64,000 nucleotides of DNA. It comes from Sedimentibacter hydroxybenzoicus DSM 7310 (GTDB taxonomy: Bacteria > Bacillota > Clostridia > Tissierellales > Sedimentibacteraceae). The stretch covers positions 1 to 64,000 of the forward strand of contig NZ_JACBNQ010000015.1 of the NCBI RefSeq assembly GCF_013403245.1, written 5' to 3'. The position numbers were made by a program, and so were the translations under genes. The notes below the pieces were generated by a model. That model did no database searches. It was not told the DNA's origin and saw only the letters and a list, made by a program, of their open reading frames with translations. Positions 38,196 to 47,280 of this stretch are shown in pieces. The first letter of the stretch is position 1, and every line of letters starts with the position of its first letter.

Positions 38196-39980
38196 ATGAA
38201 TCAGGATTCAAGGGGAACAGTATCGTGGCTGTGGGAATTTGCATCCCCTCACAAGAAAGGATATGCTGCATCGCTGGTATTTGCCACATTGGGTGTGGCG
38301 TGCGGGATGGTGCCGTATTTCTGTGTGGCACAGATTGTGATTGCACTGCTCAGCGGTGAAGCTGCAATGAGCTTTTACGGTTTTTACTGCATCATTGCTG
38401 CCGGGGCATGGCTAATGCGTTATTTGTTCCACGGGATTTCCACTACCTTGTCTCACAAAGCTACATTTGCGGTAATATCAGAGATCAGGGTGAAACTGAC
38501 AAAGAAACTCACCGTACTTCCCATGGGATATCTGCTGGACACTCCGTCGGGTAGACTGAAAAACATATTGGTGGAGCGTGTGGACAGCATAGAGACTACT
38601 TTGGCTCACGTTGTACCTGAAATGGGAGGCAACGTCCTTGTGTCTGTCGCCACCGTGATATATCTTTTTGTACTGGACTGGCGAATGGCGCTGGCTGCTT
38701 TGGCTACACTGCCCCTCGGTATATTATGCTACCTGGGCATGATGAGAGGATATGAAGAGCGCTTTAAAAATTATGTTGAGAAAAACAAGCGCCTCAATGA
38801 TGTGGCTGTTGAATATATAGGCGGCATAGAGGTTATAAAGGCATTTAATCAGTCGGCTTCTTCTTATGAAAAATTTACGACTGCGGCAAGAGAGGCAGCC
38901 GCTTCTGCCATAGACTGGATGCGCTCCACACTTCCGTTTTTCTCTACGGCAATGTCTGTGTTCCCTGCCGTGCTGGTAAGTGTTCTGCCGATAGGAACCC
39001 TGCTATACATGAACGGCAGTCTGCCTGTTGATACGTTCCTTGTGGCAATCATTCTGTCTCTCGGTGTTATGGGACCGCTCATCACAACCATGAGCTATAC
39101 GGATGATATAGGCAAGGTTCATACAATCGTAAATGAGATTACAAGCATACTCACACAGCCCGAACTCAAGCGTCCTGCTGCCGATGCGGGTGTGAACGGT
39201 TATGATATCAATCTTGAAAATGTAAGTTTTGCGTACAATAAAAATATGGAAAAGACGGAAAAAGCGGTGCTGAAGGGAATCAACCTCAAAATCCCGGCAT
39301 GCGGTGTAACTGCTCTGGTTGGTCCTTCGGGCGGAGGCAAATCCACTATCGCCAAGCTCATTGCGTCACTCTGGGATGCAGGCAGCGGCAAAATAACAAT
39401 AGGAGGCACCAATGTACAGGACATACCTCTGTCTCAGCTCAACAGCATGGTGGCATACGTCGCTCAGGACAATTACCTGTTTGATGAAAGCATACGTGAA
39501 AACATCCGTATGGGCAAGCCTTCGGCAAGTGATGAAGAGGTGGAGCAGGCTGCCCGTCAGAGCGGATTCCACGATTTCATCATGCAGCTTGAGCACGGAT
39601 ATGAAACCTCTGCGGGCGGTGCAGGCGGTCATCTGTCCGGTGGCGAGCGTCAGCGCATAACTATTGCCCGGGCTATGCTCAAGGATGCCCCGATTATAAT
39701 TCTGGATGAGGCTACGGCATATACAGATCCGGAGAATGAGGCTGTTATACAAATGGCTGTATCAAAACTGGTGGAAGGCAAGACTCTCATCGTTATTGCT
39801 CACCGTCTTTCTACGATCACCGATTCGGATAATATCGCGGTGATAGATAACGGTCGCGTATCGGCACAGGGAACACACAATGTGCTGCTGGAAACATCTT
39901 TGCTCTATAAAAATATGTGGGTTGCTCACAGCTCTGCCAAGGACAGCATGGATACGAATGTACAGGAGGTACTTGTATGA
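38196..39980 (+). CDS. ABC transporter half-molecule, permease fused to ATPase (locus 1, first subunit)
   Basis: A 594-aa exporter-fold protein: six membrane segments in residues about 15-310, then an ATPase domain (about 335-580) with Walker A GPSGGGKSTIAK, Q-loop YVAQDNYLF, signature HLSGGERQRITIARAML, Walker B IIILDEATAYTDPENE and switch His in IVIAHRLST. Pairs of such half-transporters under a TetR regulator occur in Clostridia; relatives include IrtAB/YbtPQ-type iron and peptide transporters. The substrate is unknown. AGGAGG precedes the ATG. The next gene overlaps it by 4 bp. Codon use looks more GC-rich than in the flanking AT-rich genes. Confidence 0.92.
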   Translation: MNQDSRGTVSWLWEFASPHKKGYAASLVFATLGVACGMVPYFCVAQIVIALLSGEAAMSFYGFYCIIAAGAWLMRYLFHGISTTLSHKATFAVISEIRVKLTKKLTVLPMGYLLDTPSGRLKNILVERVDSIETTLAHVVPEMGGNVLVSVATVIYLFVLDWRMALAALATLPLGILCYLGMMRGYEERFKNYVEKNKRLNDVAVEYIGGIEVIKAFNQSASSYEKFTTAAREAAASAIDWMRSTLPFFSTAMSVFPAVLVSVLPIGTLLYMNGSLPVDTFLVAIILSLGVMGPLITTMSYTDDIGKVHTIVNEITSILTQPELKRPAADAGVNGYDINLENVSFAYNKNMEKTEKAVLKGINLKIPACGVTALVGPSGGGKSTIAKLIASLWDAGSGKITIGGTNVQDIPLSQLNSMVAYVAQDNYLFDESIRENIRMGKPSASDEEVEQAARQSGFHDFIMQLEHGYETSAGGAGGHLSGGERQRITIARAMLKDAPIIILDEATAYTDPENEAVIQMAVSKLVEGKTLIVIAHRLSTITDSDNIAVIDNGRVSAQGTHNVLLETSLLYKNMWVAHSSAKDSMDTNVQEVLV

Positions 39981-41287
39981 TAGGTATATTCAGAAAATTC
40001 TTTAAGTTCAGCGGTGATCAGAGCCGTTTGTTTTATCAGTCCCTGGGACTTTCACTGATACATGCGGTATTTGAGGCACTGAGGATTCCGGCAATTGCCA
40101 TAGTGCTTGAGGCTGTCATAGACGGAAATGTAACCATGCAGACTGTGTGGTCAGCTCTCGGTGTCATGCTCATAAGCATCGCAGGCTGTGCTCTCACACG
40201 CCGCAGCTATACCATGAAGCAGACCGTCGGCGGATACACCGTAGCCACCGACAAGCGTGTGGAAATAGGCGAACGACTGAAATACATGCCCATGGGATAC
40301 TTCAATGACAACAGCATCGGTGACATAACCTCGATCACAACCAACACTGCCGAAAATCTGCAGGATGTTGCCACAAGAGTGATTATGCTCACCACTCAGG
40401 GCATACTGACAACGGCCATGTTTACCCTTGCAATTTTGTTCTATGACTGGCGCATAGGTGTGCTGCTCATACTGGGTATCGCCGCATTCTTCGGCATCAA
40501 TGCTCTGCTGCAGAAAAAATCGCACAAGGTTTCTCCTCTCAAGACTAAATCTGATACGCGTCTGGTTACATCTGTTCTGGAATATGTACAGGGCATAGGA
40601 GTGGTGCGTTCATACAATCTCGACAAGGAGGCCAACAAGACGGTTGACCTTGCCATAAGGGAAAATGAAGAAATAAACATAGGTCTGGAAAAAACATTTG
40701 TACCGTACATGTGTCTGCAAAGCATAGTGTTTAAGCTTTTCGGCATTGCCATGATTTATCTTGCGGTGTCTCTGTATATCAGCGGAGCCATGGAGCTCAT
40801 AAACTGTCTGCTGCTTGTTATTTCGTCATTCATGGTGTATGCACAGCTGGACTCTGCGGGAAATTACAGCTCACTCTTAAGAGTGCTGGATCTTTCCATG
40901 GATAAAATAAACAAGGTGTTTGAAACTCCTGTCATGGACATAGACGGTAAGGCAATCAAGCCGGAATCATGCACCATAAAGGGAGAAAATGTAGACTTCC
41001 GATATGAAAACAAAAAGGTAATAGATGATGCTTCCTTTGTAATACCCGAGGGTACTACGACTGCCATAGTTGGACCGTCAGGCGGAGGCAAGACAACCCT
41101 CACGAGTCTCATGGCACGTTTCTGGGATGTGGACAGCAGCAAAATCACACTGGGAAATATGGATGTGCGTGATTACACGCTGGACAGTCTGCTTGCAAAC
41201 TTCAGCATGGTATTTCAGAATGTATATGTGTTCTTTACAAAGGTACAAACGATAATAAACCTAGAACTGGCTACCAACCTAACATAA
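39977..41287 (+). pseudogene. ABC transporter half-molecule, N-terminal part, split by a mobile element
   Basis: Partner of the preceding transporter. Residues 1-417 (39977-41227) carry six membrane segments, Walker A GPSGGGKTTLTSLMARFWD and the Q-loop SMVFQNVY. Native sequence ends at codon 417; the following 20 codons (to 41287) come from the inserted element and end in a stop. The signature, Walker B and switch His are on the far side of the insertion at 47308-47793. The start at 39977 overlaps the previous stop (ATGA) and has AGGAGG upstream. Without excision the heterodimer would lack a working second ATPase site. Confidence 0.92.
41203..41250. other. Left attachment junction (attL-like) of the serine-recombinase element
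   Basis: The ABC coding sequence runs to TAT (41225-41227), then changes to element sequence. The inner arm (TGTGTTCTTTACAAAGG then TACAA) is the inverted counterpart of the arm at the right junction: 17 of 22 positions match when both are counted outward from a TA core (41225-41226). This symmetry is typical of large serine integrase attP halves. Confidence 0.75.
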
Positions 41288-41324
41288 TCGCCGCCCAATT
41301 AGACAAGGGGCGGCGATTTATTTT
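41287..41324 (+). terminator. Intrinsic terminator at the left end of the element
   Basis: A 10-bp GC-rich stem, ATCGCCGCCC (41287-41296) with its complement at 41308-41317, is followed by TTATTTT. It would end transcripts entering from the broken ABC gene. Confidence 0.75.
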
Positions 41325-41335
41325 GGAAGCTGGTA

Positions 41336-41367
41336 CTTCGGGACAACACCTCGAACTTGGCCCGAAG
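41336..41367. repeat. CTTCGGG hairpin repeat, copy A (with insertion)
   Basis: A dyad with arms CTTCGGG and CCCGAAG. Two more copies occur inside the element at 44399-44421 and 45388-45410, and these are identical over 23 bp. Copy A has nine extra bases in the loop. The rest of 41325-41620 shows no gene, only GC-rich inverted stretches and the end of the XRE gene. Confidence 0.75.
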
Positions 41368-41620
41368 TCGCCGGGTTTGGGGCGGCCTGCCCCAACAAGC
41401 AATTTTTGAGATTTGCCCGCAAGAGAAAATCTTAAAAATGTGCAAGTGTCAATACACTTGCCCTGCTTGCCGTTTAGCGACTCCTCTGAAAAAGTTACAC
41501 AAATAAAGAAAAGTGCAGACCTTTTCTTGCTCTGCGTTTTTCCTCTATTTTATCTTTCTTATTTAGTTCTTGTGACAATAAACTCCATTTAGTATGTTAT
41601 CATTACTATTCTGCATTTTC

Positions 41621-42172
41621 TCAACTTGGATAATAATTGATGACCATAAATATAAGCAAAGTATCTTGTTTATTGATGTAGGTATGACCGATAGAGGAAT
41701 CAAATACGAGAGAATCCCCTACGTTCAATGTGTAATCACCAGCTTCTGTATGAAGCACCAACTCGCCTTGAATAATGTAAATATATTCTTGGGATTTTTC
41801 AGAATGGCCGATGGAGGCATTGGAAGATTGTGCATCTAGCTCTACATAGAATAGTTCAAAATTCCGAACAGGAGTATTTGTAAAATAGCAATATACTCGA
41901 TAATGTTCCGTTTCTCCGGTTTGCATAACCGAATCGGTCTTTCGTATGACAGTTGCTTCTTTCTCAATTCCATCCATTAATTTTGTATATGGCACATTTA
42001 ATCCATTAGCAATTTTCCAAATAGTATTAATTGTTGGATTGCTGTTGCCTTTTTCAATGTCTGAAAGCATGGCTTTACTTATTCCAGATATTTTTGATAG
42101 TTGTCCTAATGTTAAATTGCGCTCAGTTCTTAATTCTTTAAGATTGAATGCAATAATTTTTCCCAGTTCCAT
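41621..42172 (-). CDS. XRE family regulator with C-terminal cupin domain
   Basis: About 183 aa. N-terminal helix-turn-helix (residues 1-65, LGQLSKISGISKAMLSDIEKG and NPTINTIWKIANGLNVPY) and C-terminal cupin barrel (about 100-180, with HSEKSQEYIYIIQGELVLHTEAG). Regulators of this build sense small molecules and often control neighbouring transporters. It is divergent from azlCD, its likely target. The ATG at 42172 has AAGGGG upstream; the longer frame begins in the intergenic promoter. Confidence 0.9.
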   Translation of the reverse strand: MELGKIIAFNLKELRTERNLTLGQLSKISGISKAMLSDIEKGNSNPTINTIWKIANGLNVPYTKLMDGIEKEATVIRKTDSVMQTGETEHYRVYCYFTNTPVRNFELFYVELDAQSSNASIGHSEKSQEYIYIIQGELVLHTEAGDYTLNVGDSLVFDSSIGHTYINKQDTLLIFMVINYYPS

Positions 42173-42323
42173 AAAAATCCCCTTTCTTACTTGACTGATA
42201 AATCGAACGGTTGTATAATATAAATTACAAAGCGTCGAATTGGTCAAACAAACGTACACTATAATATAAGTTATTATAAGCAAAATCTTGAAAATAATCA
42301 AGAACATTAGGGAGCACTAATAT

Positions 42324-43013
42324 ATGAAAACAAAAGCATTTAAGGCAGCATTGCCTTATACGATACCAATTTGTGTAGGATTTCTTTTTCTTGGAATATC
42401 TTACGGGTTCCTTATGAGTAGTAAAGGTTTCTCCTTTGTATATCCCATGCTTATGAGTTTTTTTATCTTTGCAGGATCAATGGAGTTCGTAACAGTAAAT
42501 TTACTGCTTTCTGCGTTTAACCCGCTGTACGCATTTGTCTTAGCATTGATGGTAAATGCCAGACACTTATTTTATGGTATTTCCATGCTGGAAAAATATA
42601 AAAATGTTGGGTGGAAAAAGCCATATCTAATTTATGGAATGTGTGATGAGTCTTTTGCAATTAACTGCACCGTTACTCCACCCCCTGATGTAGACAAAGA
42701 CTGGTTTATGGTTTTTGTTACCTTACTCAATCAAATTTATTGGGTGGCGGGTGCGACCTTGGGAGGGCTTTTGGGACACATTATACATTTTGATACTACA
42801 GGTATTGAGTTTGTGATGACCGCACTATTCGTTGTCATGTTTATCAATCAATGGGAAGAAACGAAAAACCATCGTTCTGCTTTTACAGGACTTGGCTGTT
42901 CCCTAATCTGCCTACTGATTTTTGGAAGTGAGAATTTTATATTACCGGCTATGGCGCTGATTATTTTATGTTTTTCTTTGTTTAGAAAGAAAGAAAAGGT
43001 GGTGTCATCATGA
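42324..43013 (+). CDS. azlC: AzlC family branched-chain amino acid exporter, large subunit
   Basis: A 229-aa membrane protein with about seven hydrophobic segments. AzlC-type motifs are FAGSMEFVTVNLL, ALMVNARHLFYGISML and YGMCDESFAI. Together with AzlD it exports branched-chain amino acids or their analogues such as 4-azaleucine. The gene overlaps azlD by 4 bp and faces away from the XRE-cupin gene. Carried as cargo in the serine-recombinase element. Confidence 0.9.
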   Translation: MKTKAFKAALPYTIPICVGFLFLGISYGFLMSSKGFSFVYPMLMSFFIFAGSMEFVTVNLLLSAFNPLYAFVLALMVNARHLFYGISMLEKYKNVGWKKPYLIYGMCDESFAINCTVTPPPDVDKDWFMVFVTLLNQIYWVAGATLGGLLGHIIHFDTTGIEFVMTALFVVMFINQWEETKNHRSAFTGLGCSLICLLIFGSENFILPAMALIILCFSLFRKKEKVVSS

Positions 43014-43336
43014 CAACAATGCAAAGTATTTTCACTATTATGGTTGTGGTCTTAGGTACACTGCTGACAAGATTTATTCCATTTATTATTTTTCCTGAGG
43101 GAAAGACGCCTCCTCCTTATATTACATACTTGGGGACCGTGTTACCTTATGCAGTCATTGGTTTGCTAGTGGTATTTTGTTTGAAAGATGCAGTGTTTAC
43201 ATCATTTCATGGTTTTCCTGAAATGATAGCAATTTTCTTTATTGCTATTCTTCATAAGTGGAAAAAGAATACACTGCTAAGTATAGGGGGTGGAACTGCT
43301 CTGTATATGTTTTTGGTACAAACTTATTTTCTCTAG
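43010..43336 (+). CDS. azlD: AzlD family transporter small subunit
   Basis: A 108-aa protein with four hydrophobic segments and the AzlD pattern: LLTRFIPFIIFP early, YLGTVLPYAVIGLLVVF in the middle. It works with AzlC. The start overlaps the azlC stop with a GGTGG site just upstream. Confidence 0.88.
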   Translation: MTTMQSIFTIMVVVLGTLLTRFIPFIIFPEGKTPPPYITYLGTVLPYAVIGLLVVFCLKDAVFTSFHGFPEMIAIFFIAILHKWKKNTLLSIGGGTALYMFLVQTYFL

Positions 43337-43415
43337 TCCTGCCCTTAAAGGGTTAATATTAAGAACTACAGAAATAACATAAATAATAATAGAATTTTTA
43401 TAGGAGGATTTGAAA

Positions 43416-43988
43416 ATGGAAAAGAGACTTTCAAGAGAAGAAGCGTGGGAATTATTGACTGAATACACAAAAACTCCAGCCTTGCGAAAACATGCACTGG
43501 CTGTCGAAGCAGTCATGTGTCACTTTGCTCGCCTGAATGGAGAGGACGAAGAAGTTTGGGGTGTTTCCGGGTTGTTACATGATTTAGACTACGAAAAATT
43601 CCCGGAGGAGCATTGCAAGAAAGCGGAAGAAATTATGAGGGAACGAGGAATTGATGAACTCTATATTCGCGCCATGAACAGCCATGCATATGGTATCTGT
43701 ACTGATTTAAAGCCAGAAAGCCAGCTAGAAAAGGTGCTGTTTACCATTGATGAATTGACAGGTCTTGTCAATGCACTATGTCTTATGCGCCCCTCTAAGA
43801 GTGTGCTGGATTTGGAAGTGAAGTCTGTCAAGAAGAAATTTAAAGACAAGTCTTTTGCAGCTGGCGTTAATCGAGATACTATTCGCAATGGTTGTGAAAT
43901 GCTTGGTATGGAATTGGATGAGGTAATCAAAGAAACGATTGAGGGCATGAAAGAAAGAGCACAGGAAATTGGCCTAAAAGGGAAATAA
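43416..43988 (+). CDS. HD-domain (HDIG-type) phosphohydrolase-like protein
   Basis: About 190 aa. Metal-binding HD motif: His in ALAVEAVM preceded by RKHALAVEA, then GLLHDLDYEKFPEEHCKKAE, and a third conserved His in MNSHAYGI. Such small HD proteins are probably nucleotide or phosphoester hydrolases; the substrate is unknown. TAGGAGG is 8 nt before the ATG at 43416. It follows azlD by about 80 bp in the same direction. Confidence 0.85.
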   Translation: MEKRLSREEAWELLTEYTKTPALRKHALAVEAVMCHFARLNGEDEEVWGVSGLLHDLDYEKFPEEHCKKAEEIMRERGIDELYIRAMNSHAYGICTDLKPESQLEKVLFTIDELTGLVNALCLMRPSKSVLDLEVKSVKKKFKDKSFAAGVNRDTIRNGCEMLGMELDEVIKETIEGMKERAQEIGLKGK

Positions 43989-44178
43989 CCCTATTTGACG
44001 TTGCCCTGCGGTAATAAAAAAAACCGCATTGAGGCAAGGTGCTTTCATGTGCCTAAATGAAAGATGTAACTCAACAGCGGTTTTGATAAAAATTCAAAGC
44101 CGCTGCTTTCTATGTCTTGAAAGGTTTTGTATGTAAACCATTGGCAAAACATAGCGGTTTTGAGGTAGGAGGATTTCT

Positions 44179-44244
44179 ATGAGTATAAAGCCGCTATTGC
44201 TTGTCTTTGGGAAGCCGCCAATATACTGTGGCGGCAATATGTAG
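44179..44244 (+). CDS. Possible 21-aa peptide gene with strong ribosome binding site
   Basis: ATG at 44179 lies behind GGTAGGAGG with good spacing and opens a frame for MSIKPLLLVFGKPPIYCGGN plus a final Met. The surrounding 43989-44280 has several inverted repeats around the words AACCGC and GCGGTTTT, suggesting a structured leader. It could be a leader peptide for the sigma-like gene downstream, or a free small protein. Confidence 0.4.
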   Translation: MSIKPLLLVFGKPPIYCGGNM

Positions 44245-44288
44245 CAAACAAATTTCCACCATATAATTTCAAAAATTTATATCAAAAA

Positions 44289-44356
44289 ATGAGCGGGCAT
44301 TCCGCTCATTTTTCATTCGACACCTTTCTGGGTTTATCCCTCAAAGGTGTTTTTTT
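44289..44356 (+). terminator. Two consecutive intrinsic terminators
   Basis: Stem ATGAGCGG/CCGCTCAT (44289-44309) followed by TTTTT, then stem ACACCTTT/AAAGGTGT (44320-44350) followed by seven T. Both lie between the peptide gene and the sigma-like gene, so the second is a possible attenuator. Confidence 0.75.
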
Positions 44357-44398
44357 GTCCTCTTTTTTGACCGCAATTATCGAGGATAAACTTTTCCG

Positions 44399-44421
44399 CT
44401 TCGGGACAACTTGGCCCGAAG
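44399..44421. repeat. CTTCGGG hairpin repeat, copy B
   Basis: CTTCGGG-N9-CCCGAAG dyad, identical over all 23 bases to copy C at 45388-45410. It lies just before the leader hairpin of the sigma-like gene. Confidence 0.8.
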
Positions 44422-44444
44422 TCCGGCCCCGCTGTCGCTCTCCC

Positions 44445-44485
44445 CCTCCATTTCGATTTGCCCCGCAAAAAAATCGAAATGGAGG
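44445..44485 (+). promoter_or_regulatory. Perfect hairpin that hides the ribosome binding site of the sigma-like gene
   Basis: A 15-bp perfect stem, CCTCCATTTCGATTT (44445-44459) and its exact complement (44471-44485), with an 11-nt loop. The 3' arm ends in GGAGG (44481-44485), the only ribosome binding site for the ATG at 44494. When folded, translation should be blocked. Confidence 0.75.
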
Positions 44486-44493
44486 AACGCCCT

Positions 44494-44913
44494 ATGGCAA
44501 AAATTAATCTGCGGGATTTTTACCCGTTTTATAATACCGACCTTTTTATTGAGATACCCGATGAAGTGGAATCCGCCCTTTTGGAAGCGGAGCGACTGGA
44601 ACGGAACTACATTAGCCGCCGCTTTTACAATAAGGCTCACTACTCTTTGGACGCAGGCGATGGAATTGAAAATGATATTCTGTTCGTATCACTTACTCCC
44701 TGCGAACTCTATGAGCGCAAAATGACAGCCGAACAATTACAGGCTGCTATGGCTTCTTTGCCGGACAAGCAGGGAAAACGGATTTATGCCCATTACATAC
44801 TTGGCATAAGCAAATCAGATATTGCACGGGCCGAGGGAGTAGATGAAAAGGCTGTCAGAGTTTCTATCGAACGAGGACTGCGGAACATGGAAAAATTTTT
44901 GAAAAACTTATAA
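44494..44913 (+). CDS. Sigma-70-like (region 4) protein of a mobile element
   Basis: About 139 aa. The C-terminal half is a sigma region 4-type helix-turn-helix: MASLPDKQGKRIYAHYILGI, SKSDIARAEGVDEKAVRVSI, ERGLRNMEKFLK. The first 70 residues are acidic and rich in aromatic residues. Proteins of this type are common in Gram-positive conjugative and mobilisable elements, where they probably activate transfer or excision genes. The start at 44494 is set by GGAGG 8 nt upstream. Confidence 0.75.
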   Translation: MAKINLRDFYPFYNTDLFIEIPDEVESALLEAERLERNYISRRFYNKAHYSLDAGDGIENDILFVSLTPCELYERKMTAEQLQAAMASLPDKQGKRIYAHYILGISKSDIARAEGVDEKAVRVSIERGLRNMEKFLKNL

Positions 44914-45526
44914 TTACCCGTTCTGAATTTGTCCTCTGAATCTCATGGCTATTAGAAAGAAATTCTTTTCTTTCTAATGCTCTTTGACAACTGAATACCG
45001 ATGATTCGGATACTTTCAATCTAGGGGGAGCCGAGCCGCAGGGTACGCCATGACCGTCCGTTGAAAGGGGGAAAGACCTAAACGGAGCGTGAGCGAAAAA
45101 TATCAACTGCGATAGGGCGGAAATGGCAAGCCGCCCGGCGATAATCTCTTGATTGGTACATTGATACTTGCGGTTTGAACGCTTCACAGCATTGGCCGCC
45201 ACGCCATAAGCATGGAGTGAGGTGAAATTTCTATGAGGGTGGTTGCCGCCATCCGTTCGAATAATCGTTTATATATAGGGTGTACCGCTCCGGGTTTTTC
45301 TGTCTGATGACAGCCCGATCCGTTCCGGTGCGGTACGCCCCCTTATTTTAATAAGAAAATCGAAATGGGAAAAATAATATCTATTGGCTTCGGGACAACT
45401 TGGCCCGAAGTGTGAGGTAAGACCAAAGGTCAGCATTTGCAATTTGTATAATGCTGACCTTTCGTGTTTCCCCACGGACAATGGGAAACTAAGTTACTGG
45501 ACTATGCTAATAAGGAGGTTTGAAAT
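44914..45526. other. Non-coding, probably structured region of the element
   Basis: About 600 bp without a convincing gene. It is purine-rich and GC-rich around 45015-45260 (GGGGGAGCCGAGCCGCAGGG, many short complementary blocks), unlike the AT-rich neighbours, and ends with repeat copy C. Such regions in related elements may contain an RNA or the transfer origin; I cannot assign one. Confidence 0.4.
45388..45410. repeat. CTTCGGG hairpin repeat, copy C
   Basis: Identical to copy B. It lies about 120 bp before the small gene that precedes the recombinase. Confidence 0.8.
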
Positions 45527-45700
45527 ATGCAAGTACAAAAGTATCACAAGGAAACAAAAACTGTGCTGTTTCAAGGCAGACAGGTTGTTATTGAAAATCT
45601 AACGCCTATGCTCCCTCCAAAGCTACGGGAGCAACGAAAGAAAGAAATTGAAGAACGACTTTTTGAGGTGTTTGTCAAGTACCAGGGAAAGGGGCGTTAA
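45527..45700 (+). CDS. Small 57-aa protein next to the serine recombinase
   Basis: ATG at 45527 has AAGGAGG 8 nt upstream. The product is basic: MQVQKYHKETKTVLFQGRQV at the start and a charged helical stretch, KLREQRKKEIEERLFEVF, near the end. No enzyme motif is present. Small genes in this position directly before large serine recombinases are frequent in Clostridial elements and may be directionality factors; this is an inference. Confidence 0.65.
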   Translation: MQVQKYHKETKTVLFQGRQVVIENLTPMLPPKLREQRKKEIEERLFEVFVKYQGKGR

Positions 45701-45789
45701 ACCTCCACAACCTTGATGTATAGGGCTTCCGGCGGTATAATACAGATAAGGTTGGTAGCTCTGTTCCCTAATATGGAAGGAGCTACAAA

Positions 45790-47265
45790 ATGGAAAACAG
45801 AATCGACGCTATTTATGGAAGGCAATCCGTAGACAAAAAAGAGAGTATCAGCATTGAAAGCCAATTTGAATTTTGCCGATACGAATTAAAAGGTGGTGAA
45901 TGTAAGGAATATAAAGATAAGGGCTACTCTGGCAAGAACATTGAACGCCCCGATTTTCAAAGACTTTTGACAGACATTAGAAATGGCCTTATAAAAAGAG
46001 TGATTGTATATAAACTGGACAGGATAAGCCGCTTTATCGTGGACTTTGCAAAATTGATGGAGATTTTCAAGCAATATAATGTAGAGTTTGTATCCTGCAC
46101 AGAAAAATTTGATACCTCAACACCAATGGGCCGGGCCATGCTCAATATCTGTATTGTTTTTGCACAGTTGGAACGTGAGAGCATACAGCAAAGGGTACAA
46201 GACGCTTTTTACTCTCGTTGTTCAAAAGGCTATTATATGAGGGGTAGACCCGCATACGGTTTTGATTTAGAGCCTATCGTCATTAACGGTATAAAGACCA
46301 AAAAGCTAGTTGAAAACGAAAGCATGAGTTATGCCCTTTTGATGTATGAAATGTATGAAGTGCCGGAAGCCTCTTATGGAGATATATCTCGACACTTTGC
46401 AAAACATAATATACTTGTATATGGGAAAACACTCAAACGAGGATTTATAGCACAACTATTGAGAAACCCTGTGTATGTTCAAGCTGATATGGATATTTAC
46501 GAGTATTTCAAAGCACAGGGCGTAAAAATAGAAAATGACGCTGAGGATTTTACTGGAGAGTTTAGTTGTTATTTGTATCAAGGCCGTGAGGGGGAAGAAA
46601 AAATACTTGTACTGGCTCCCCATGAGGGAAAAGTATCTTCCCGTCAATGGCTAAATGTTCAGCATAAGTTATCACAAAATACCACGTTCCAAAATGGTCG
46701 CAAATGCCATCATACTTGGTTGGCGGGAAAAATCAAATGCGGTTGTTGTGGCTATGCCCTTACGAGTATCAAAGGTCAAAACGATGTTACATACTTTCGG
46801 TGCAAGCAACGCTTAGAAAACAAAAGTTGTGAGGGTGCGGGAACTCTTACAAAGCATGTTTTGGAAGATTCCATCTATAATGAGATGGTACAGAAAATGC
46901 AAGAGTTCCAAACGCTGACTGGTGGGAAACAAACAAACTATAACCCAAAGCTGACAACTGCCCGTGCCGGACTTGCAAAAATTGAAAGTGAGATAGAGAA
47001 ACTACTTGATACGCTCACAGGTGCAAACCCCACTTTATTGAAATATGCGAATAACCGCATAGAGGACGCACAAAGACAAGCACAAACAAAACTGATTGCA
47101 GACTTGTCTGCCAATTCGGTTTCATCATCGCAAATAGAACTTATATCGGGATATTTGAGTAATTGGGGCAACGTGGAGTTTGATGATAGACGACGAGTAA
47201 TTGACGCACTGGTTAATCAAATACAAGCTACAAGTGAGCATGTTTCTATACAGTGGAAAATATAA
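45790..47265 (+). CDS. Large serine recombinase (site-specific integrase)
   Basis: A 491-aa recombinase. N-terminal resolvase domain: IYGRQSVDKKESISIESQ with the catalytic Ser near residue 12, VIVYKLDRISR, and a middle TSTPMGRAMLNICIVFAQLE. Next comes the recombinase domain (about 170-280), then a zinc ribbon (GKIKCGCCGYALTS, then CKQRLENKSCEG) and a coiled-coil region (about 385-430). This is the enzyme that cuts at a 2-bp core and integrates without duplication. It ends 42 bp before the right junction, the usual place. Confidence 0.95.
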   Translation: MENRIDAIYGRQSVDKKESISIESQFEFCRYELKGGECKEYKDKGYSGKNIERPDFQRLLTDIRNGLIKRVIVYKLDRISRFIVDFAKLMEIFKQYNVEFVSCTEKFDTSTPMGRAMLNICIVFAQLERESIQQRVQDAFYSRCSKGYYMRGRPAYGFDLEPIVINGIKTKKLVENESMSYALLMYEMYEVPEASYGDISRHFAKHNILVYGKTLKRGFIAQLLRNPVYVQADMDIYEYFKAQGVKIENDAEDFTGEFSCYLYQGREGEEKILVLAPHEGKVSSRQWLNVQHKLSQNTTFQNGRKCHHTWLAGKIKCGCCGYALTSIKGQNDVTYFRCKQRLENKSCEGAGTLTKHVLEDSIYNEMVQKMQEFQTLTGGKQTNYNPKLTTARAGLAKIESEIEKLLDTLTGANPTLLKYANNRIEDAQRQAQTKLIADLSANSVSSSQIELISGYLSNWGNVEFDDRRRVIDALVNQIQATSEHVSIQWKI

Positions 47266-47280
47266 ACCTTTTACGCTTAT

